Shown here piece by piece: positions 43,805 to 53,057 of a stretch of DNA of 59,429 nucleotides. A model generated the notes under the pieces. The model searched no databases. It saw only the letters and a program-made list of their open reading frames with translations, and was not told the origin of the DNA. Each line of letters opens with the position of its first letter. The stretch's first letter is position 1. Source of the stretch: a bacterium (GTDB lineage Bacteria; Zhuqueibacterota; QNDG01; JAFGCO01); the NCBI GenBank assembly GCA_016932575.1, contig JAFGCO010000039.1, positions 1 through 59,429 on the forward strand, read 5' to 3'. Both the position numbers and the translations under genes were made by a program.

Positions 43805-44845
43805 ATGAATAAATGGATCCTATTGTTCATTCCGCTGGTTTGCACGATCAGTTCAGCCAGAGATCTGCGCCGGGAAATATCATTGCACGCAGGCTGGCGT
43901 TTCGAAATCGGGGACAATCTTGATTATGCCCAGCCAGGATATGATGATTCAGATTGGGAACGCATCCGCGTGCCGAGTACCTGGGAATCGGAAGGATTCC
44001 CGGGATATGACGGTTATGCCTGGTATCGAATGCATATGAAGTTTCCAAAGCAACTGGAAGATAAATCTCTTTATATCAAGCTTGGCTATATAGATGACGT
44101 GGATGAAGTATATATCAACGGCCGGTTTTTAAACGGAAGCGGAAGCTTTCCTCCGGAATATCAATCCGCTTACAATCATGAGCGTATCTATCACTTGCCT
44201 CATAATATGCTGCGTTTCGGGGATGAAAATGTTATTGCTGTTCGTGTATATGATGATTATCTGGATGGAGGTATAAGAAACGGCAGTATCGGTATCTATT
44301 CTTACCCCATGATTTCCATGAAAATGGATCTCTCGGGACAATGGCTGTTCAGTCCGGGAGATGCGCCTGAATGGGCGGATACGGAATATGACGATTCGGA
44401 TTGGGACCGTATGCAGATACCAAGCAACTGGGAAAATCAGGACTTTCCCTTTCATGACGGTTATGGCTGGTACCGAAAACATATCACAATTCCGGATAAA
44501 TTCAAAGCCGACAGACTGATTCTGGCATTGGGGCTGATTGATGATGCTGATGAAGTTTACTTTAACGGCACCAAAATCGGCAGAACCGGTTCGTTTCCCG
44601 GAGAAGGTTCGGGCAATTATTATGGCAATTCCTGGCAGGAAGACCGGTTTTATATGGTTCCGCCCCATCTGATGCGATGGAATGAAACCAACACAATTGC
44701 TGTCCGTGTATATGATTATCAGGGACCCGGAGGTATTTATGACGGTCCTCTGGGTCTGACAACCAAAGAAGCCTATATAAAATACCGTCGGAACAAAAAA
44801 TCATTTGATCACTGGCTGAAACAGTTATTCGATTCCTGGGATTGA
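43805..44845 (+). CDS. Secreted tandem GH2-type jelly-roll protein, paralogue 2
   Basis: A 346-residue protein 15 bp after the response regulator, with GGAGG before the ATG, so it shares its transcript. It has a short signal peptide (ILLFIPLVCTISSA) and two jelly-roll domains with the same motif set: WERIRVPSTWESEGFPGYDG, YIDDVDEVYING, NVIAVRVYDDY, then WDRMQIPSNWENQ, IDDADEVYFNG and NTIAVRVYDYQGPGGIYDG. Sugar-binding is inferred from the fold. It is closest in layout to the following two paralogues. Confidence 0.82.
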   Translation: MNKWILLFIPLVCTISSARDLRREISLHAGWRFEIGDNLDYAQPGYDDSDWERIRVPSTWESEGFPGYDGYAWYRMHMKFPKQLEDKSLYIKLGYIDDVDEVYINGRFLNGSGSFPPEYQSAYNHERIYHLPHNMLRFGDENVIAVRVYDDYLDGGIRNGSIGIYSYPMISMKMDLSGQWLFSPGDAPEWADTEYDDSDWDRMQIPSNWENQDFPFHDGYGWYRKHITIPDKFKADRLILALGLIDDADEVYFNGTKIGRTGSFPGEGSGNYYGNSWQEDRFYMVPPHLMRWNETNTIAVRVYDYQGPGGIYDGPLGLTTKEAYIKYRRNKKSFDHWLKQLFDSWD

Positions 44846-44877
44846 TACAATCAACTCATTAAAAGAGGGTTATGATT

Positions 44878-45867
44878 ATGAAATATAGAATCATTATTCT
44901 GTCATGCTGCCTGACACTCCCTGTTATTGCGGGGGAAGCCCTGCAAGAAATTGACATGCGGGGTACCTGGCGATTTTTAACCGATGACAATCTGAATTTT
45001 TCAAAAAAAAACTGGGATGATTCGACCTGGGATACGATCCGCGTCCCCGGGAAGTGGGAAGATCAGGGATATCGGGATCATGATGGATACGCCTGGTATC
45101 GATATCGTGTGAAAATTCCAAAATCCTTAAAAGATCAGGGAATCGTACTTCGGCTCGGAAAAATCGATGATGTAGACAGGGTATATATCAATGGCCATTT
45201 CCTGCAGGGCCGCGGAGGATTTCCACCAAATTATATATCCGCATTTAATTGGGACCGGCAGTATCTCATTCCCGCTGATTTAATCGAATTTGACCAGGAA
45301 AATGTCATCGCGGTTCGGGTATACGATGAATGGGGAGACGGTGGCATTACTTCGGGTCCGATTGGCATCTACAGCCAGAAAATCATTGGGCTTGATATCG
45401 ATCTCTCCGGGGCATGGCGTTTTATGCCCGGCGATAATCCGGAATATGCCGAATTCGATTACAACGACCGTTCCTGGGAAACCATCCGCGTTCCCGAGAC
45501 CTGGGAATCACAGTCACATCCGGATCTTGACGGTTTCGCCTGGTATCGAAAAACAGTGACTGTTCCCGAATCTATGAAAAAAGACAAAGTGATTCTGGTA
45601 CTGGGCCGAATCGATGATTTTGACGAAGTCTACTTTAACAGCATCCGAATCGCCCGTCATCGCAGTATGCCGAACCGGATAGAAACCATACACAGCGATG
45701 CCTGGCAGCAGGAACGTTTTTATTATGTTCCCCTCCATATCATCCGATGGAACGCAGACAACGTGATCGCCGTACGTGTCTATGATTCGATAAATACCGG
45801 AGGTATTTACGAAGGTCCGGTCGGTCTGACCAATCAAAAATTTCTTATCCAATACCGAAGTCAATGA
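44878..45867 (+). CDS. Secreted tandem GH2-type jelly-roll protein, paralogue 3
   Basis: A 329-residue protein. The ATG at 44878 is preferred to the one at 44872 because GAGGG lies eight bases from it but only two from the other. A signal peptide (1-20, IIILSCCLTLPVIAG) is followed by two jelly-roll domains: WDTIRVPGKWEDQGYRDHDG, IDDVDRVYING, NVIAVRVYDEWGDGGI, then WETIRVPETWESQ, IDDFDEVYFN and NVIAVRVYDSINTGGIYEG. It is shorter at the C-terminus than its paralogues and sits 32 bp behind paralogue 2. Confidence 0.82.
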   Translation: MKYRIIILSCCLTLPVIAGEALQEIDMRGTWRFLTDDNLNFSKKNWDDSTWDTIRVPGKWEDQGYRDHDGYAWYRYRVKIPKSLKDQGIVLRLGKIDDVDRVYINGHFLQGRGGFPPNYISAFNWDRQYLIPADLIEFDQENVIAVRVYDEWGDGGITSGPIGIYSQKIIGLDIDLSGAWRFMPGDNPEYAEFDYNDRSWETIRVPETWESQSHPDLDGFAWYRKTVTVPESMKKDKVILVLGRIDDFDEVYFNSIRIARHRSMPNRIETIHSDAWQQERFYYVPLHIIRWNADNVIAVRVYDSINTGGIYEGPVGLTNQKFLIQYRSQ

Positions 45868-45909
45868 ACTCAGCACAATAAAATCACCGAAAGGTGGAAC
45901 TGAAGACAT

Positions 45910-46920
45910 ATGAAATCCAGAATCCTTCAAATACTGATCCTGCCGCTGATGGCTGCCCGTCTTATATCCGGATCCAACGAGTTGTCAAAAGAAGTCGATC
46001 TGCGGGGAGAATGGCGTTTCGAAATCGGCAACCTGAAACTGTATTCAAATCCGGATTTCGATGATTCGAACTGGGAAACCATCGATGTGCCCGGCAATTG
46101 GGAACGTCAGGGATTCCCTGGTTATGACGGGTATGCCTGGTATCGTACCCGTTTTAAAATATCCTCCCGGCTTTCAGAATCCGCGCTTTATCTTGAATTG
46201 GGCTATGTGGATGATGTGGATCGTGTATATATCAATGGCCATTTTCTAAATGGTTCAGGCAGCTTGCCGCCGAATTTTCTGACTGCCTGGGACCGTAGCC
46301 GGCTGTATACGATTCCCAATTCATTTCTCAACTTCCATGGTGATAACTGTTTGGCAGTACAGGTTTATGACAATGAAGCCGAAGGCGGCATCCGGAAAGG
46401 CTCTGTGGGTATCTATTCAAAAAGGCAGCCTTATCACCTGTCCTTTGATCTATCCGGCCTGTGGAAATTCATGCCAGGAGACAATATGGATTGGAATCGG
46501 CCGGATTATGTCGACGAGGCATGGCATACCATTGAAGTTCCTGGCAAATGGGAATATCATGGTTTCAAAGACCTGGATGGATTTGCCTGGTATCGCAAGG
46601 CATTTGTACTGCCAAATTTTATGAAAGACGACCGCTGGATTCTTGTGCTGGGGCGAATCGACGACATCGATGAGGTATTTTTCAACGGAACACGAATCGG
46701 CCAAACCGGCCAGTTTCCTGACCGAACGGATCTTTTCATAGAAACGGGATATGGAAAACTGCGGCTCTACTCTATTCCCCGGTCCTTATTACGCGCCAAC
46801 CGAATCAATGTGATTGCCGTGCGTGTTTATGACAAAATCGGCGAGGGCGGCATATATGAAGGCCCTGTCGGCCTGATCAGCCGAAAAACATACCTGAGAA
46901 AAAGAAGATATTTTCATTAA
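45910..46920 (+). CDS. Secreted tandem GH2-type jelly-roll protein, paralogue 4
   Basis: A 336-residue protein, last of the series, with AAAGGTGG before the ATG. A signal peptide spans about 1-20. The two jelly-roll domains show DLRGEWRFEIGN, WETIDVPGNWERQG, VDDVDRVYING, NCLAVQVYDNEAEGGI and then WHTIEVPGKWEYHG, IDDIDEVFFNG and NVIAVRVYDKIGEGGIYEG. In the first domain ALAV-type NVIAVRVYD is changed to NCLAVQVYD. The gene converges on the TIR-phosphofructokinase gene with an 85-bp gap. Confidence 0.82.
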   Translation: MKSRILQILILPLMAARLISGSNELSKEVDLRGEWRFEIGNLKLYSNPDFDDSNWETIDVPGNWERQGFPGYDGYAWYRTRFKISSRLSESALYLELGYVDDVDRVYINGHFLNGSGSLPPNFLTAWDRSRLYTIPNSFLNFHGDNCLAVQVYDNEAEGGIRKGSVGIYSKRQPYHLSFDLSGLWKFMPGDNMDWNRPDYVDEAWHTIEVPGKWEYHGFKDLDGFAWYRKAFVLPNFMKDDRWILVLGRIDDIDEVFFNGTRIGQTGQFPDRTDLFIETGYGKLRLYSIPRSLLRANRINVIAVRVYDKIGEGGIYEGPVGLISRKTYLRKRRYFH

Positions 46921-47005
46921 AGATTAAATACTACTATATCATACAATCATCTAACTTTAGCATCATGCTGCTTTTAGTCGGGCGGATTACCTGCGATAAT
47001 AAGTT

Positions 47006-49141
47006 TTATATCAAATCCGCCGGCTGGCCCGTACTTGCAATGGCAGACCGGTAAAATATCCCGTTTTCAGGCACACGTTTCCGTCCCAGGATCACGAGGC
47101 GAAGGGGCACCATGACATATTCGGTTAACCATTGACTGATCATGAAATCCGTATAACCGGCCATGGCCCCGTCCACGGACAGAGTGCCCAGCCGCTGTCC
47201 GAAAAGGATATCCGAACTCGTGGGATCCACGGCTCGCAGCAAATGCCGTGGTTCGTTGGTGAATATACGAAAGTTGTTCCAATAATTTCTCGGTCTGAAT
47301 TGTCTGTCTTCTTTAAATCGCCGCTTCAGGACTTTCGTGAATATTCGCAAACCCGCAGACCGGAGCTCATCCGGCGTTTGTCCGGCTGTTCTGAGCTGTT
47401 CCGCATAATCCCGGATGTGTTGTTTTTCTTCGTCACTTAATGATTTGATTTTTTCTTTGGGAATTTTTTTATCGATGCCTAAATAGCTTCGAATATTTGA
47501 CACACTGTTATTTTTAATACCGATCGGCGGGGAATCCCAATACTCGTGTTTTAAATAGTCATTCACCGCCTCAACTTCTTCTTTAGGAAAACAAAAAGAC
47601 TCATCCTCGATATACCATCTGGCATCCAGGGGAATTGCCGTTTCTGCCATCAGGATCAATCCGTGAGACCGATACGGCGGAATGCTATTGTTGTAATTAT
47701 CCATAAGCCGCTTGCGCACATATTTCCAAACCGAACGCATTGTAAAAGGAACTTCGGGGATTAAAAAAAGATCGCATGCCCCGCTTCCGCTGGCCAGGGA
47801 AGCATGCGTCACCACATGGCCTGAATCGGATCCGAACAACTGTAAAACGCAAAGCCGTGGATTGGACAGAGCTTCCACATGCAGCTGATGAATGATTCCA
47901 TTGGCTTTCTCCACCGCAGATTCGAAACCAAATGTCTGCCATCCCCACAGCACATCATTGTCCATGGTTTTCGGGATAGCAACAATCGTAACATCTTTTT
48001 TTCTTGCCTGAATCCGTTTATGCAGAACGTGAGCGGCCCGCATGCTGCCGTCACCGCCAAGAATATAGAGAATTTTAATTTTCTCAACCAAAATCCTATT
48101 AACCGCATCTTCCAGTGTTTCATCGCGAACCGATGGATCCGGATCATTAAATTCCGACACCCGGGATGTTCCTAAAATAGACCCCCCTTTATTAAACTGC
48201 TCTTCCAGAAATTTTTCATTGAGCGTCTGACTTGGCTCATCTGAAAGCAATCCGTCAAAACCATCAAAGAATCCGCAAACCCTGACATTGTATTTACCAT
48301 ACTCTGCATACATCTTATGCCGTTTGTAAATGGCTGCGATAACAGCATTCGTGCCCGGGGCGATTCCGCCTGAAACAAGAATTCCGATATTTAATCGGGC
48401 GCCTTCTTCAATTCTTACAATATCTTTCCGCGGGCCTGCCAGGGGAAATACCATGCCTTTGTTTTTTAATTCTTCAGGCTGAAAATCGGAAATCGTGGAT
48501 ACATAAACCACCGGATTGTCTGTTCTGTCATCCCGGAACCGTCCTGCATGTTCCTCCGGGATTGGATTTGGGTGCAGATATTCATCTTCTTTTCTGTTGA
48601 CTGCAGGCCACTTTTCCGGACACCCCTGAGCGATCAATTGAATATTTATTTTATCTTTGACAAAATGATCAATAATCGCCTTTTCATAATCAAAAGGATA
48701 GCCCTCCGGGATATCGTCTTCCACGATCCATGGATTCCCCAGCAGGCGGACACATTCTTTTGCGCATTGATAAGCATCTGTATCTGTAAGCGGCAATTTA
48801 TTTTGTGAAAATTCAATTATTTGATGAGCATCTTCCAATAAGTCTGAATCATCAGGTATTTTCGGCAGTTTCACGATGATAATGCCCTTTTTGTTATTTT
48901 TGGCTTCGTCCAATTCCTGTTTCTGGACCTTGCCCACATGTTCACCGTGAAAAAACAAAATCGTGCCGGCAGAGGATAATTCTTCCTGTATCACGCTCCG
49001 CCAGCCGGGAACTTCTCTTCGGATCGGGGCATCTCTGTGAAAAAAAATGGACAGGCCCTGTTTTCGCAAATAGTAACATACCCTGACAATGAAGGCTTCG
49101 TTTTCTTCAAAATGGTATGAAATAAACAGCTTCGTTTCCAT
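47006..49141 (-). CDS. TIR-like domain fused to phosphofructokinase (fusion 2)
   Basis: A 711-residue protein with AAAGGGAG before the ATG and a TATAAT box further up (49160-49165). Residues 1-140 are TIR-like (TKLFISYHFEENEAF; Glu76 or Glu79 as catalytic candidate). A linker with CPEKWPAVNR, also seen in fusion 1, follows. Residues 250-700 form the PFK fold: GGIAPGTNA (258-266), KGGSILGTSR, GGDGSM (362-367), PKTMDND (390-396), FGSDSG (436-441, replacing MGRxxG) and MAGYTDFMISQWL. The same loss of the sugar-binding Arg in both copies argues for a changed ligand, not decay. Gene order gives no partner. Confidence 0.85.
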   Translation of the reverse strand: METKLFISYHFEENEAFIVRVCYYLRKQGLSIFFHRDAPIRREVPGWRSVIQEELSSAGTILFFHGEHVGKVQKQELDEAKNNKKGIIIVKLPKIPDDSDLLEDAHQIIEFSQNKLPLTDTDAYQCAKECVRLLGNPWIVEDDIPEGYPFDYEKAIIDHFVKDKINIQLIAQGCPEKWPAVNRKEDEYLHPNPIPEEHAGRFRDDRTDNPVVYVSTISDFQPEELKNKGMVFPLAGPRKDIVRIEEGARLNIGILVSGGIAPGTNAVIAAIYKRHKMYAEYGKYNVRVCGFFDGFDGLLSDEPSQTLNEKFLEEQFNKGGSILGTSRVSEFNDPDPSVRDETLEDAVNRILVEKIKILYILGGDGSMRAAHVLHKRIQARKKDVTIVAIPKTMDNDVLWGWQTFGFESAVEKANGIIHQLHVEALSNPRLCVLQLFGSDSGHVVTHASLASGSGACDLFLIPEVPFTMRSVWKYVRKRLMDNYNNSIPPYRSHGLILMAETAIPLDARWYIEDESFCFPKEEVEAVNDYLKHEYWDSPPIGIKNNSVSNIRSYLGIDKKIPKEKIKSLSDEEKQHIRDYAEQLRTAGQTPDELRSAGLRIFTKVLKRRFKEDRQFRPRNYWNNFRIFTNEPRHLLRAVDPTSSDILFGQRLGTLSVDGAMAGYTDFMISQWLTEYVMVPLRLVILGRKRVPENGIFYRSAIASTGQPADLI

Positions 49142-49624
49142 GCTCTTCTCTCCCTTTATATTATAAGCTGTGCCTGTATAGCAGCGGACTCCTCCACTTC
49201 CATGATATCTTTATCAAAATATTTAAAAAACGTTAAAATTTAACTGGAACTGACCATGATAATAAAAAGAATGCCGGTGATCTTTATCATTTCAAGCGCC
49301 AGAAACTCAGGATTGAGGATATCAAATCGGTATTTCATAAAAAATGAATTAAAATAATAAAACTATGACTTGAAAACGGCATGCAAAAAAATAACATCCA
49401 CCGACGCAATTTGCATCCACCCGATCAACAGAATTTTTCATTCATAATCGAATAATATGTGTGAAATATATAAACAAAGGCGAAAAATGCAATAAAAAAA
49501 ATGGGTTTTTCCCTCTCCTCCACTCTCTATGGAATACCTTTGACAGGAAAAAGGCCAATAGAAACAGGGAAAGAATTCCATTTCTGGAAGTCTTTCTCTT
49601 TCATTGAGCTGTTTTTCGATCGGA
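49142..49624. other. Intergenic region of 483 bp
   Basis: It lies between the TIR-phosphofructokinase start and the end of the TPR kinase gene. Near 49160 it holds the TATAAT box and Shine-Dalgarno sequence of the former. The rest is A+T-rich with no open frame, repeat or terminator that I could support. Confidence 0.6.
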
Positions 49625-52093
49625 TCATTTCCGTGATTTCAGCAGCTTAGAAAATATTTCTTTATTTCCGGATTCAATGGCACTCAGCAATTCTTCTTTC
49701 CAAATTTTTATACGATCACCTTTTGAAGAATCGATATCTTTTATAATTTTATGTAACGATGAAACCTCATACACCTCATGATTTCTCAGGTTCCTGACAA
49801 ATGGTGCCAGATATTTCCTGTCTTCCTGAGTCAAAATGAATGGCTGTTTTTCATTAAGCCCGGACATTGTGCTGATGACATTTTTTTGAACAGGCTTGAT
49901 TCTTGGCAGGGTAAACCAGAATGCGGTTCCATGATCGATATCTGAACGAACGCCGATTGTTCCGCCATGGGCCTCAACAGCAAGTTTACAGAAAGTCAAG
50001 CCCATTCCCGATGAGCGGATCCGTCCCGAGCTTTTTGCATTCACCTGACCGAACTTATCAAAGACACGATCCAGTTTGTCTGCCGGAATACCCACTCCCA
50101 TATCGCTGACTTCAATACGGACAAACTTAGAAGATTGATTAAAATTCTCAGACTTTGCAGAAAGATGAATATTGCCACTGTTGGAAGAATATTTAATTCC
50201 GTTGGTTAATAAATTGATAAATATACGCTCGACAATTTCCGGATCAATCCGGACCGTGATCTGAGACGGCAGGGAATTTTGTATGGTAATATTTTTCTGT
50301 TGACTCAGAAAACTGACTTGTTCTATGGCCCGCTCAGCGACATCTGATAACAGAACCTTACTTGTTTTCAGAATCATTTTCGTTTCTTCAAACTTTTGCA
50401 CATCAAGTATGTTCAGTACCATATGAAGCATTTGCTTGCCTGCATTTTTTAATCCCGGTTTTTGCGCCTGGCTGAGAATTGCATTCAATGGATTTTTCAA
50501 ATCATGAACAATCATGGCGGTCAATCCCTGTTTGAATTCATCCAGCTCAGTAATTTTTTTATTGGCGGTGCGTATTCTGAAGTATGCAATCCCTGCAAGC
50601 ACCATAATGATCAGTACAGCGACAAGTCCGCCTAAAAGTGATTTTTGACGAGTCCGTTGCTGATCTATTTCAGCCTGCTGCAATGAAAGCTTCGATTTTT
50701 GAAGCTCTATCTCTTTTTCTTTTCCCTCCAGTTCAAAGCGCAATTCCAAAGCATTGATTTTCTTCTGGCTTTCTTTTGTTAAAATGCTGTCGGATATCTG
50801 CTGGTACAGCAATTGATACTGATAAGCATCTTTAAAATTCTGCTGCGCTGAATAACACTTGGCCAATATCAGAGAAGCCAGCTTAATATCTTCTTTGCGG
50901 TCGGTTTCCCTGGCGATTTCCAGTCCTTTGAGAGTGCTCATGATCGCATCGGCATAATATCCCATTTCAAAATGCGTTTCGCCTATTTTAATATGGTCTC
51001 TGGCAATGAATCCTATCTCGCCAAGGGCCGTATGAAGTTTCAATGTTTTCTCAAATTGCTGCAAAGCCAGCGCATATTCACCCTGTATCATATAAAGGTT
51101 GCCGAGAAGAAAAATAGATCTTGCCATACAACTTTGAGCGCCGATATGATAACTGATATCCCATGCTTTTTCAAGATGCTGCAATGCCTGCTCAATATTG
51201 CCCTGTTCAAGACTGGCTTCGCCGATATTGTTCAGAATATCTGCAACATCAAACTTGCTGCCGAGTGTTTCCTGTATTCTCAATGACTTTATATAGGTTG
51301 AAATGGCTTCGGAATAATTGCCAAGGCGGCTGTGTACGATTCCAATTTCATTTAAGGATCGCGCCATATCAAGCTGGCTGTCGAGTTCTTCCTGTATTTT
51401 TATGGCTTTTTCATATAATTCAATGGCTTTGGAATAATTACCCAGGCGGCTGTGCACGATCCCGATATGATACAGAGTCTTGGCGATTTCCGATTTATCT
51501 CCAAGGTCTTCCTGTATGTTCATGGCCTTTTCGTAAAATTCAATGGCTTTGGAATAGTTGCCCTGAAAATCGTATATCATTCCTATATTTTTATAGATCA
51601 GTGCAATTCTTTGTTTATCGCCTAATTCCGCACTTTTTATCAATGCCTGCTGGTAATATTCAAAAGCTTTGGGATAATTGCCTTGCTCCAGGTAAGTAAT
51701 ACCCATATCATTCAAACATTTTGCAACCCCTAATTTGTCTCTGATTTCTCGATGAATCTCCAGAGATTGCTGGAAATATTCAAGAGCACGGGGATAATCA
51801 GCATTATTACGATGATAAATCCCGATAATATATAAACTGACAGCTTTCCCCTTTAAATACCCTGTTTCCTCCGCAAGTCTTCCGGCTGCTTCTGCATATT
51901 TGAAGGATTTTTCGCTATCCAGTCTGCTTAAATAACCGGCGGTTTCGTTTAATAATTTTACTCTGACTGTATCCTGCTTATTGTGTTCCAGCAGCAGATC
52001 TTCAAGACTGTCAATGACAGCGGTCTGTGCCTTCACTTTCATTGAAAGCAGACACGCAATCAATAATAAAAAAATCCTGATAATCTTTCTCAT
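49625..52093 (-). CDS. TPR-repeat sensor histidine kinase
   Basis: An 822-residue protein. Signal peptide at 1-22, then about nine TPR units in 40-residue steps (80-435; for example GNYSKAIEFYEKAMNIQEDLGDK), a coiled coil (440-485), one membrane helix (486-505) and a cytoplasmic kinase. The H box is MIVHDLKNPLNAIL with His530; SDMGVGIPADKLDRVF and SGMGLTFCKLAVEAHGG are the ATP-binding G boxes. This plan is typical of Bacteroidota and related phyla. The 80 residues after the kinase are unassigned. It lies downstream of a response regulator gene with a 196-bp gap. Confidence 0.9.
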   Translation of the reverse strand: MRKIIRIFLLLIACLLSMKVKAQTAVIDSLEDLLLEHNKQDTVRVKLLNETAGYLSRLDSEKSFKYAEAAGRLAEETGYLKGKAVSLYIIGIYHRNNADYPRALEYFQQSLEIHREIRDKLGVAKCLNDMGITYLEQGNYPKAFEYYQQALIKSAELGDKQRIALIYKNIGMIYDFQGNYSKAIEFYEKAMNIQEDLGDKSEIAKTLYHIGIVHSRLGNYSKAIELYEKAIKIQEELDSQLDMARSLNEIGIVHSRLGNYSEAISTYIKSLRIQETLGSKFDVADILNNIGEASLEQGNIEQALQHLEKAWDISYHIGAQSCMARSIFLLGNLYMIQGEYALALQQFEKTLKLHTALGEIGFIARDHIKIGETHFEMGYYADAIMSTLKGLEIARETDRKEDIKLASLILAKCYSAQQNFKDAYQYQLLYQQISDSILTKESQKKINALELRFELEGKEKEIELQKSKLSLQQAEIDQQRTRQKSLLGGLVAVLIIMVLAGIAYFRIRTANKKITELDEFKQGLTAMIVHDLKNPLNAILSQAQKPGLKNAGKQMLHMVLNILDVQKFEETKMILKTSKVLLSDVAERAIEQVSFLSQQKNITIQNSLPSQITVRIDPEIVERIFINLLTNGIKYSSNSGNIHLSAKSENFNQSSKFVRIEVSDMGVGIPADKLDRVFDKFGQVNAKSSGRIRSSGMGLTFCKLAVEAHGGTIGVRSDIDHGTAFWFTLPRIKPVQKNVISTMSGLNEKQPFILTQEDRKYLAPFVRNLRNHEVYEVSSLHKIIKDIDSSKGDRIKIWKEELLSAIESGNKEIFSKLLKSRK

Positions 52094-52293
52094 ATCAGAC
52101 TGATCTTTCGTAACGAACGGTCACCTGTTCCATCAGACGCTCTATAAACCGCCAGTAATTTAACTCTTATTTCTCTGTTTAGCAGCCTGTACACAGTTCT
52201 GCTGTACTCTCTTTGGGAACACAGGTCGCGAGATATTTTATTTGAACACCCGCAGGGAGACACAAACCAGTGAACGATTGAACTATTTATCAT
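52090..52293 (-). CDS. Possible 67-residue protein bridging response regulator and kinase
   Basis: The ATG overlaps the response regulator stop (ATGA at 52290-52293) and its TGA overlaps the kinase ATG (52090-52093), so it fills the gap exactly. The peptide is Arg/Ser-rich with no recognised motif, and no ribosome binding site precedes it. It may be translated by coupling, or the fit may be chance. Confidence 0.3.
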   Translation of the reverse strand: MINSSIVHWFVSPCGCSNKISRDLCSQREYSRTVYRLLNREIRVKLLAVYRASDGTGDRSLRKISLI

Positions 52294-52967
52294 TCTTCAG
52301 GAGGATCTTCCATTAATGATTGATAAATATCCGGATAATGTTCCTTCATGCAAGCCGGGCACAGCCCGTGGCTGAATGTAGCGAGTGAATGTTCACTGAC
52401 GTAAGTCTCAACTTGCTTCCAGAATCCTTCATCATCCCTGACCTTCTTGCAATGCACGCATATTGGGATCAATCCCCTGAGCGTTTTTATATTTTCCAAT
52501 GCTTGCTGAAGTTCAGTTTGTTTTTTTTCTAAAAGCTGATTCTGATCCTGAAGCTGCTGTTTCTGTTCCTTAACCTTCTTAAATGATTCGGATAATTGCA
52601 GTACGGTTCGTATCCGGGCCAGTAATTCTATGGGATCCAACGGTTTTCTGATATAGTCGACCGCCCCTGCCTCAAGGGCCAGTTCAAGATGTTCAGAAGT
52701 GGTCATGACTCCGGTAAACATAATCACCGGGATTTCCCGGGTTGATTCATTCGCTTTAAGATTCTTGATAAGTTCCAGCCCGTCCACATGCGGCATATTC
52801 CAGTCAGAAATCACAAGGTCGGGCAATTTGACCTGAGCAATTTCCAGAGCCGTCTCTCCATTTACAGCCTGATAGATTTCATAGGGAAGCTCGCTTATTT
52901 CAATGAACTGGACGATAGACTTCAGATTTTCCGGTTCATCATCGACAATTAAGATACGCGGTTTCAT
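52290..52967 (-). CDS. Response regulator with coiled coil and Cys-rich C-terminal motif
   Basis: A 225-residue protein from the ATG at 52967; a GTG five codons earlier is possible. The receiver domain has VDDEPEN, SDWNMPHVDG (phosphoacceptor Asp in ISDW) and YIRKPLDP. A coiled coil of Lys/Gln/Leu (about 125-160) follows. The C-terminus has PICVHCKKVRDDEGFW and SHGLCPACMKEHYPD, a Cys module often seen at the end of sensor and regulator proteins in Deltaproteobacteria-type and FCB genomes, perhaps a metal or redox site. There is no DNA-binding domain. Likely partner of the TPR kinase. Confidence 0.87.
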   Translation of the reverse strand: MKPRILIVDDEPENLKSIVQFIEISELPYEIYQAVNGETALEIAQVKLPDLVISDWNMPHVDGLELIKNLKANESTREIPVIMFTGVMTTSEHLELALEAGAVDYIRKPLDPIELLARIRTVLQLSESFKKVKEQKQQLQDQNQLLEKKQTELQQALENIKTLRGLIPICVHCKKVRDDEGFWKQVETYVSEHSLATFSHGLCPACMKEHYPDIYQSLMEDPPEE

Positions 52968-53057
52968 GGGTTTTTCTTTCACTATTTAATTTGTTACAGA
53001 GCATCATGTACCGTTATAACACAGATAATGATTGCTGTGATAAATTAAGAGAGAATT

